Positions 1-4,079 of a DNA stretch of 5,513 nt are shown piece after piece; position 1 is the first letter of the stretch, and each line of letters begins with the position of its first letter. The position numbers and the translations under genes are program-made. Source of the stretch: JBLNCE01 sp050260415 (GTDB lineage Bacteria; Bacillota; UBA4882; JAAYXC01); the NCBI GenBank assembly GCA_050260415.1, contig JBLNCE010000064.1, positions 1 to 5,513 on the forward strand, given 5' to 3'. Under the pieces are notes generated by a model, which had not been told where the DNA came from, searched no databases, and saw only the letters and a list, made by a program, of their open reading frames with translations.

Positions 1-195
1 CCTTGTATAGCCGCGTGACCTGATCGTGGCGGCCTCTGATGGTGCACGCCCCCGTGCTCTCCGGGGTCCGGACCTCGACTTCGATGCGCACCTCTTCCTT
101 GGCAAAGCCGGTCTCGACCCGAACCGCCTCTCGCCGCACCAAACGTTCCGCCTTGAGGCGGTCGCGCGGCGTGAGTCCGTTCCGTTCCGGTTCAT
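1..195 (-). CDS. Partial CDS of unknown function; start and reading frame unresolved, runs off the left edge
   Basis: I do not recognise the product. The protein-like frame has codons beginning at 142, 139, 136 and so on. It reads LTPRDRLKAERLVRRE and then VRIEVEVRTPE, a charged sequence with GC-rich third positions, and stays open to the left edge. This frame has no ATG. The ATG that looks right by position, at 195-193, overlaps the stop of the upstream gene as ATGA and has GGGAG just before it, but it reads another, arginine-rich frame (MNRNGTDSRRAT). A 2.8-copy pentamer repeat at 176-189 lies between the two, and removing one unit would join the ATG to the good frame. Another possibility is a TTG (142-140) or GTG (139-137) start in the good frame; AAGG lies about 8 bases before the TTG. 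That a gene is here is fairly sure from composition; its start is not. It is probably co-transcribed with the two genes upstream. Confidence 0.55.
   Translation of the reverse strand, partial: MNRNGTDSRRATASRRNVWCGERRFGSRPALPRKRCASKSRSGPRRARGRAPSEAATIRSRGYTR
176..189. repeat. Short pentanucleotide tandem repeat (TCCGT x 2.8)
   Basis: Plus-strand TCCGTTCCGTTCCG is 2.8 copies of a five-base unit. On the minus strand it falls in codons 3 to 7 after the ATG at 195. Because five is not a multiple of three, a change of one unit changes the frame: one unit fewer connects the ATG to the protein-like frame. The repeat is short enough to be chance. Confidence 0.4.
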
Positions 196-1067
196 TCCAC
201 TCCCGGTGGATTGAAGGTCGCTTCCGCGCGCACTTGCAGAGCGTCCGGCGATTCGTCAAACGCGTCTTGTTCCGCCGGGCGGACCATCCCCGGCAACCCC
301 GACTGTGCGGCCTTCAGGACCATGGCTTGGTGATCCGCGTCAATATGGCGGTTCTTGTGCAACCGGCTGCCCAAGAAATGAATGCAGAACTGCCCCGGAA
401 AATCGTTGTCATAGATCCCCTGTTGGCCATGGGGCATGCCGTTCATGGAACCGGCCACGAAACGCCCGTTCAACTCCACGATCACAGCCCGGCGCGCCCA
501 AGACCACCGGCCGCCATAGATTTGCTTCAAAAGCGCCGTATCGGCCTTGGTCAGCGGCTCGACATCGGCATGCAACGAACCGTATAGGCGCCACGCCACA
601 AAAGCCACGCCGGACTCCACGTCGTAAACCCTGGCGGTGGTGCCTTTTCGCCACAATTGGTCTACCATATCCCACGGTAAAAGAGCGACGGCCCGGCTCC
701 CGCCGCGGCTCGCAACCTGATCCGCGCGCAGCGCCAGCACGCGATCGAGCGCGGCAAGCGTCTGTGCGCCGGCGATCCCATCGGGCGCGAGGCCCAAGGC
801 GCGCTGGAAGCTCTTGACCGCGGCGCAGGTCAACTGGCCGTAATAACCGGTGGGTGAAGCACTGAAATACCCGAGTCGCGCCAAGCCTTCCTGCAGGGCG
901 AGGATCTCCGGCCCTCGATCGCCGAGACGGTATGAAGCCCGGCCGAGCGCCGCCGCCAGGCAGAGGCCCAAGACGACCAGGACCAACACTCGTGGACGCA
1001 AAGGTTTCCCACCCCCCGTCGAAGTCGAAGGCCAGCGCTTTTGGAACTGGCCGCCAGGTTTACCCAT
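192..1067 (-). CDS. Membrane-anchored peptidoglycan-binding protein with a YkuD-like Cys/His C-terminal domain
   Basis: This 291-residue protein probably acts outside the membrane on the cell wall. Residues 1-25 are basic and polar. Residues 27-42 (VLVLVVLGLCLAAALG) form one hydrophobic segment, either an uncleaved anchor or a signal peptide. Residues 44-108 match a PG_binding_1 domain, with LGDRGPEILALQEGLARLGY, an AVKSFQRALGL helix and DGIAGAQTLAAL. Residues about 130-255 form a second domain with MPHG (His213), FCIHF (Cys228, His230) and SRLH (Ser234, His237). This recalls the His...Ser-x-Gly-Cys core of YkuD L,D-transpeptidases but is not canonical. From memory, similar domains follow PG_binding_1 in Firmicutes, mostly uncharacterised. 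The ATG at 1067 is the only usual start before an in-frame stop at 1112-1110; AGAAGA, 3 bases upstream, is a weak, close ribosome site. The stop overlaps the next ATG as ATGA. The enzymatic role is inferred; the peptidoglycan-binding domain is much surer. Confidence 0.85.
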   Translation of the reverse strand: MGKPGGQFQKRWPSTSTGGGKPLRPRVLVLVVLGLCLAAALGRASYRLGDRGPEILALQEGLARLGYFSASPTGYYGQLTCAAVKSFQRALGLAPDGIAGAQTLAALDRVLALRADQVASRGGSRAVALLPWDMVDQLWRKGTTARVYDVESGVAFVAWRLYGSLHADVEPLTKADTALLKQIYGGRWSWARRAVIVELNGRFVAGSMNGMPHGQQGIYDNDFPGQFCIHFLGSRLHKNRHIDADHQAMVLKAAQSGLPGMVRPAEQDAFDESPDALQVRAEATFNPPGVE

Positions 1068-1132
1068 TATTCTTCTGATCCAAGCGGCCGGATCCTTTGG
1101 AATTATCTCCTATGTAAACCATAGAACCTAAA
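1068..1132 (-). other. 65-base gap within the presumed operon
   Basis: This spacer between the secreted-protein stop and the peptidoglycan-binding-protein start has no hairpin followed by a T-run and no convincing promoter. This is compatible with read-through transcription of both genes. It contains GGAG at 1109-1106, about 38 bases from the ATG and too far away to be its ribosome site. Confidence 0.4.
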
Positions 1133-1900
1133 TCACGGTCCAATCAGCGATTTCAGCCACCGCGAGGGACGGTACCCGGCAATGCCGAGATTGGCCTCGA
1201 CCAGCGACTTGATACGGGCGTGAAGCCTCTCGTTGGCCGGCATCAACTGCCGCGCGCGGCCGAACGCGAGAAAGACGAACCACTGCAGACGTTCGTTGCC
1301 GCCATAGGAGAGGTCCATGGCCAAGAGAAAGCTGCCCACCGCCAACTGTATTTCGGGTGCATCATAACCCAAGCTCAGGGCATACAGCGCCTCATCAAAC
1401 CAATTGCCTTGGAGTTCGGGGACGGTGCCGTACAGCACGGCCGCAATCAGATGCGACCAAGGGTCAGCCGCTTGCCCCCGCCTGATCGCGACCAGCATGG
1501 CCGCGAGATCCTTGACATACTGCGGCTTGGCTTCCGCCGCATCATCCTGCAGCAACAGGCCGATGACAAGTGCGGTCTCGGCCGTGGCGCGTACGTACTT
1601 GCTGGAACGCAGGCCGATCACCAGATCCCTCAGGCGCGGGACCGCGTCGGTCTCGGGCAACATTTTGTGATAGAACCTGATGGCCCGAAAACGCTTGGCC
1701 TGATCCATGCTGCCGTCAAGGGTCGACTGGAGGATACGCAGCGCGTTTGCCTGATCGCGCGCCTCGAATTCCGGCTCGGAAGCAAAGACGCCCTCGCCGA
1801 AGTCGACCGATTCCAACGGCGTTCCCAGCGCCGCGAGGCCCGTGAACGGCAACAGCATGGCCAACCACAATAAAATAATGATGCGGCGCGCGTTACCCAT
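1133..1900 (-). CDS. Predicted secreted helical protein of unknown function
   Basis: I do not recognise this 255-residue protein. It starts MGNARR, followed by a hydrophobic stretch at residues 7-26 (IIILLWLAMLLPFTGLAALG), a typical signal peptide with likely cleavage near residues 24-27. There is no lipobox cysteine, so it is probably not a lipoprotein. The mature part is rich in Ala, Leu and Arg and looks mostly alpha-helical. Stretches such as RFRAIRFYHKMLP, ETALVIGLLLQ and FDEALYALSLGYDAPEIQLAVGSFLLAM resemble the spacing of TPR/HEAT-like helical pairs, but no clear consensus repeat can be assigned. The ATG at 1900 is preceded by AAGGGG and GAGGGAG, which supports the start. It is the first gene of the presumed envelope operon, 65 bases from the next gene, and is divergent from the abrB-like gene. 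A scaffold or binding role outside the membrane is a guess. Confidence 0.8.
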   Translation of the reverse strand: MGNARRIIILLWLAMLLPFTGLAALGTPLESVDFGEGVFASEPEFEARDQANALRILQSTLDGSMDQAKRFRAIRFYHKMLPETDAVPRLRDLVIGLRSSKYVRATAETALVIGLLLQDDAAEAKPQYVKDLAAMLVAIRRGQAADPWSHLIAAVLYGTVPELQGNWFDEALYALSLGYDAPEIQLAVGSFLLAMDLSYGGNERLQWFVFLAFGRARQLMPANERLHARIKSLVEANLGIAGYRPSRWLKSLIGP

Positions 1901-2025
1901 ACTCCCTCGCCCCTTCGCCTGGTACGGTGTTGAACCGGGATTTCAAAATCATCTATTATTAAAAAAGCAGGACTTACCGATAATATGTCGAATTCTTGGA
2001 AAACCGTCCATGGGAGGTAATTTCC
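1901..2025. promoter_or_regulatory. Divergent intergenic control region
   Basis: This 125-base region separates the minus-strand secreted-protein operon from the plus-strand abrB-like gene. Its middle (about 1941-1985) is markedly more AT-rich than the flanking genes, with an A-tract at 1961-1966. It holds the plus-strand promoter and the abrB ribosome site. A minus-strand promoter should also be here, but I see only weak candidates, such as AATAAT or TAATAG in the complement of 1953-1962, without a good -35. AbrB-type proteins favour AT-rich DNA and often autoregulate, so this is a natural operator region; that is inference. Confidence 0.5.
1930..1959 (+). promoter_or_regulatory. SigA-type promoter for the abrB-like gene
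   Basis: TTGAAC (1930-1935) matches five of six bases of the TTGACA -35 box. TATTAT (1954-1959) matches five of six of the TATAAT -10 box. The spacer is 18 bases. Transcription would begin near 1966, giving a leader of about 60 bases before the ATG at 2026. Confidence 0.55.
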
Positions 2026-2029
2026 ATGG
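2008..2029 (+). promoter_or_regulatory. Predicted mRNA hairpin covering the Shine-Dalgarno and start codon of the abrB-like gene
   Basis: CCATGG at 2008-2013 and again at 2024-2029 can pair. Inside this, G2014-T2023, A2015-T2022 and G2016-T2021 (G-U, A-U, G-U in RNA) extend the stem to nine pairs around a GTAA loop (2017-2020). The stem contains most of the ribosome site GGGAGG (2012-2017) and the whole ATG (2026-2028), so translation could be restrained when it forms. The pairing is seen in the sequence; the regulatory role is inferred. Confidence 0.45.
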
Positions 2030-2271
2030 CATCAACAGGAATCGTTAGGCACCTGGACGAACTGGGCCGCATCGTAATCCCAAAAGAGACGCGTCAGATC
2101 CTGGGCCTGCGCGACCATGATCCCCTGGAGATCCTTCTCGCGGATGGACAGTTGGTCTTGCAGAGGTACGCGCCCGGTTGTCTCTTTTGCGGCGCCTCCA
2201 CGACCACGATCGTTTTCAAGGGCCGGAACGTCTGCCGGCGTTGCCTGGCCGACGCGCGCCGAAGCAAGTAG
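2026..2271 (+). CDS. AbrB/SpoVT-type transcriptional regulator with C-terminal zinc ribbon
   Basis: This 81-residue DNA-binding protein has an N-terminal swapped-hairpin AbrB domain at residues about 3-48. It closely follows the Bacillus AbrB pattern STGIVRxxDELGRxVIP, here STGIVRHLDELGRIVIPKE, followed by LGL, DPLEI and LVLQRY. Such domains dimerise and bind AT-rich promoters; family members act as transition-state or sporulation regulators. The C-terminus differs from AbrB itself: Cys52-x2-Cys55, 14 residues, Cys70-x2-Cys73 (CLFC and CRRC), a likely zinc ribbon. Short AbrB-like proteins of this form occur in Clostridia. I chose ATG 2026 because GGGAGG lies 8 bases before it and the family normally begins a few residues before STGIV; an upstream TTG at 1996 lacks such support. 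It has its own promoter, and its stop lies one base from that of the convergent kinase gene. Its targets are unknown; autoregulation and control of the divergent operon are plausible. Confidence 0.93.
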   Translation: MASTGIVRHLDELGRIVIPKETRQILGLRDHDPLEILLADGQLVLQRYAPGCLFCGASTTTIVFKGRNVCRRCLADARRSK

Positions 2272-2272
2272 C

Positions 2273-3934
2273 CTACCGGTAAAAGCAGCTCTCTCCGATG
2301 AATTCCCGTAGGATCGAGTTCGGCGGGATTTCGCCCGGATCGAGGGGCAGGAAGTAGGAGAGAAACTTCAGGAGCCTCTTGGCTTCGCTGTATTCCCGGA
2401 CATCGGACCCGATCGCGCCGAGCAGAGGCTCGGCGTGTTGTTTTAGGACCGCCAATTCGTATGGGAGGGCGGAGTTGAACATCACATCGGCTTCTTCCTG
2501 GAACGGGAAGATATAGCGGTCTTCGCCGCGCCTGACCGAAGGCCACTGTCTGATGGTCTGCAGGGCGTTGTGACCCCGGAATTGACTGTCGCGGACGATG
2601 CGTCTGATGATCCGGCTGTCCGTGGTGGGAATGCGGTTGTGGCGGTCCAGATTGAGCTGCGTCAGGGCGCTGACATAGACCTTGAACTTATGCTCGCGGG
2701 GGAGCGCCGGCGTCAAGCCTTCGTTCAGGCCGTGAATCCCCTCGACCAGGACCAGTCCCCCGTTCTTTGCCAGCACGAGGCGGCGCCCATCGGGGGCGCG
2801 TTCGCCGCGGATGAAGTCATAGCGCGGCACCAGGACTTCGTGCCCCTCGATCAGCGCGATGAGCTGCCGGTTGAAATACTCCAGGTCGATGGCGGTCAAG
2901 GCCTCAAAGTCGGGCTTCCCGTCTGCATCCACGGGTGTCCGCTCCCGGGGCACGAAATAATCGTCCAGGGAGATGGCCAGCGGCTGCAGGCCGAGCACGC
3001 GCAGTTGGATGGAGAGCCGCTGGGTAAAGGTGGTCTTGCCCGACGATGAAGGCCCCGCGATGAGGATGACCTTGATCCGCTCCCGGTGGCAGTAAATCAT
3101 ATCGGCGATCATGGCCACTTTCTTCTCGTGGAGCGCCTCGGAGACGCGAATCAGGTCCGGCCCCCGGCCGCCGGCGATGTGATCGTTGAGCGCGCCGGCG
3201 TCATCGATATCCAGGATCTCGCCCCACCGCTCGAACTCGCCGTAAATGCGCGCCAGTTTCGGCTGGTCCGCGAAGTCCGGCAGGACGGCGGGATTGTCCG
3301 GCAGCGGGAACTGCAAAATGAAGCCCGGCGCGTACGGACGCAGGCCGAAGACCTTGAGATATCCCGTCCGCGGCACGGTATAGCCGTAGAAATAGTCGGC
3401 ATAACCGCCGCAGCGGTAGACCTTGACCTTTGGGGTCGTTCTGTATTTGAGCAGCCGGACTTTGTCATCCTGCCCGTCGCGGGCAAAGAGGTCGATGGCT
3501 TCCTGGAGCGGGATCTCCGCCTTTTCGATCGGTTCGTCGCGGGCGATGATCTCCGCCATGCGCGCGCGGATCGCGTCCAGGTCGGCCGCGGACAGATCGC
3601 GGCCGTGGTGGATCTCGCCGTAGATCCCCTTGCAGAGCGAGTGCTCGATGGTGACCCGCGCTTCCGGAAACAGCTCCCTGACCGCCCTGATCAGCACGAA
3701 CGAGAGGCTGCGGGCAAAGATCCGCGTGCCGTCGGTCTGGGTGAGGTCGATCCATTCGATCGCCTCGCCGCCGGCCGGCTGGTACCAGAGATCGCGCAGG
3801 TCGTTCCCGACTCTTGCGCCGACGATCGGCCCCCGCTCCGGGCGCGCGAAATCGCGGCTGATCTCGGCCAGGGAAAGGCCGGCCTCGTATTCGAAAATCC
3901 CGCCCTGAATTCTCAGCGACATCTTCTGACCCAT
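2273..3934 (-). CDS. Nucleoside (uridine) kinase-like protein with TGS/tRNA-synthetase-like N-terminus
   Basis: This 553-residue cytoplasmic protein is of the long uridine-kinase-like type (COG0572 family), expected to phosphorylate a nucleoside using a nucleoside triphosphate. Residues about 5-60 resemble a TGS domain. Residues about 61-240 resemble the second additional domain of threonyl- and alanyl-tRNA synthetases, with IEHSLCKGIYGEI at 96-108 and VYRCGGYADYFYGY at 172-185. The C-terminal kinase domain has a Walker A motif GPSSSGKTT (294-302), SLDDYF (322-327), a hydrophobic strand ending VLVEGIHGLNE (395-405) and an arginine-rich lid RIIRRIVRDSQFRG (441-454). Its length fits complete members of this fusion family. 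The ATG at 3934 has AAGGAG 10 bases upstream; the internal ATG at residue 5 lacks a good site. The true substrate is not settled for these fusions, and whether the N-terminus binds tRNA or a ligand is unknown. The leader contains a strong palindromic element. Confidence 0.93.
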   Translation of the reverse strand: MGQKMSLRIQGGIFEYEAGLSLAEISRDFARPERGPIVGARVGNDLRDLWYQPAGGEAIEWIDLTQTDGTRIFARSLSFVLIRAVRELFPEARVTIEHSLCKGIYGEIHHGRDLSAADLDAIRARMAEIIARDEPIEKAEIPLQEAIDLFARDGQDDKVRLLKYRTTPKVKVYRCGGYADYFYGYTVPRTGYLKVFGLRPYAPGFILQFPLPDNPAVLPDFADQPKLARIYGEFERWGEILDIDDAGALNDHIAGGRGPDLIRVSEALHEKKVAMIADMIYCHRERIKVILIAGPSSSGKTTFTQRLSIQLRVLGLQPLAISLDDYFVPRERTPVDADGKPDFEALTAIDLEYFNRQLIALIEGHEVLVPRYDFIRGERAPDGRRLVLAKNGGLVLVEGIHGLNEGLTPALPREHKFKVYVSALTQLNLDRHNRIPTTDSRIIRRIVRDSQFRGHNALQTIRQWPSVRRGEDRYIFPFQEEADVMFNSALPYELAVLKQHAEPLLGAIGSDVREYSEAKRLLKFLSYFLPLDPGEIPPNSILREFIGESCFYR

Positions 3935-3959
3935 GCTGCTGGTTCTCCTTACTGTCTAG

Positions 3960-4026
3960 TGAACTCACCCCCATTTTCGCGTACCCCCTCTCTTTCGCGA
4001 AAGAGAGGGGGCAGGGGGTGAGTTCA
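3960..4026. repeat. REP-like palindromic element with nested inverted repeats
   Basis: The outer arms TGAACTCACCCCC (3960-3972) and GGGGGTGAGTTCA (4014-4026) are perfect 13-base complements. Inside is a perfect 28-base palindrome (3984-4011), with arms CCCCCTCTCTTTCG and CGAAAGAGAGGGGG and no spacer. The segments between arms are 11 bases (3973-3983) and 2 bases (4012-4013). C-rich arms followed by G-rich arms and a TGAG or TGAA end are typical of dispersed REP/MITE-like repeats. Translations of such elements (here LTPCPLSFAKERG on the minus strand) turn up as spurious ORF fragments in many genomes, from memory. It sits in the kinase leader. No T-run follows either side, so it is not a classic intrinsic terminator, though the RNA hairpin would be strong. 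Confidence 0.8.
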
Positions 4027-4077
4027 TGTTTTGTCCAGGAATTCATCAAAGCGCGGATTAAATTCCAGCGAGACCAT
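4024..4077 (-). CDS. 17-codon ORF ended by the palindromic element; possible remnant of an interrupted gene
   Basis: From ATG 4077-4075 the minus strand reads MVSLEFNPRFDEFLDKT and then TGA (4026-4024). The codons and amino acids look like real protein, an amphipathic acidic start, rather than random translation. The stop is the first three bases of the outer arm of the palindromic element. The ATG lies two bases after the subtilase stop (TGAGCATG), an arrangement common in operons, but no good ribosome site is visible. It may be the 5' end of a gene cut off by insertion of the element, a genuine tiny peptide, or chance. Confidence 0.3.
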   Translation of the reverse strand: MVSLEFNPRFDEFLDKT

Positions 4078-4079
4078 GC

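Larger units (their letters stand above)
3935..4079. other. Intergenic region between subtilase and kinase
   Basis: Besides the palindromic element and the 17-codon ORF, this gap has AAGGAG (3950-3945), the kinase ribosome site. I see no clear promoter for the kinase within it. A TATAAT on the minus strand at 4098-4093, inside the 3' end of the subtilase gene, matches a -10 box perfectly but has no recognisable -35 at the right distance. Confidence 0.4.

Noticed and set aside
39..587. 182-codon plus-strand open frame at the left
   Set aside because: Low-complexity Arg/Ser-rich translation across the opposite strand of two minus-strand genes; no start signal.
1060..1122. 20-codon minus-strand ORF (MVYIGDN...) whose TAA overlaps the ATG region of the peptidoglycan-binding protein
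   Set aside because: No ribosome site precedes it and nothing shows conservation; it could be a leader peptide but the evidence is too thin.
1220..1873. 217-codon plus-strand open frame opposite the secreted-protein gene
   Set aside because: It is rich in Gln, Arg and His, lacks a ribosome site and is the shadow of the minus-strand gene, which has a proper signal peptide and start.
1996..2025. Longer abrB-like protein starting at TTG 1996
   Set aside because: The added residues (MENRPWEVIS) run through the Shine-Dalgarno of the ATG at 2026, and family alignment supports the shorter start.
2570..4021. Long plus-strand open frames (2570-3049 and 3086-4021) opposite the kinase
   Set aside because: They are antisense to a kinase with clear motifs on the minus strand, and their open length follows from GC-rich codon structure. 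Their composition shows no domain.
3960..4026. Intrinsic terminator for the subtilase gene
   Set aside because: The stem is strong but no T-run follows on either strand, and the nested arrangement fits a repeat element better.
3465..4049. 194-codon minus-strand frame beginning in the palindromic element
   Set aside because: Its first residues are the translated repeat (LTPCPLSFAKERG), and the rest is an alternate frame of the kinase gene rich in Arg and Pro.
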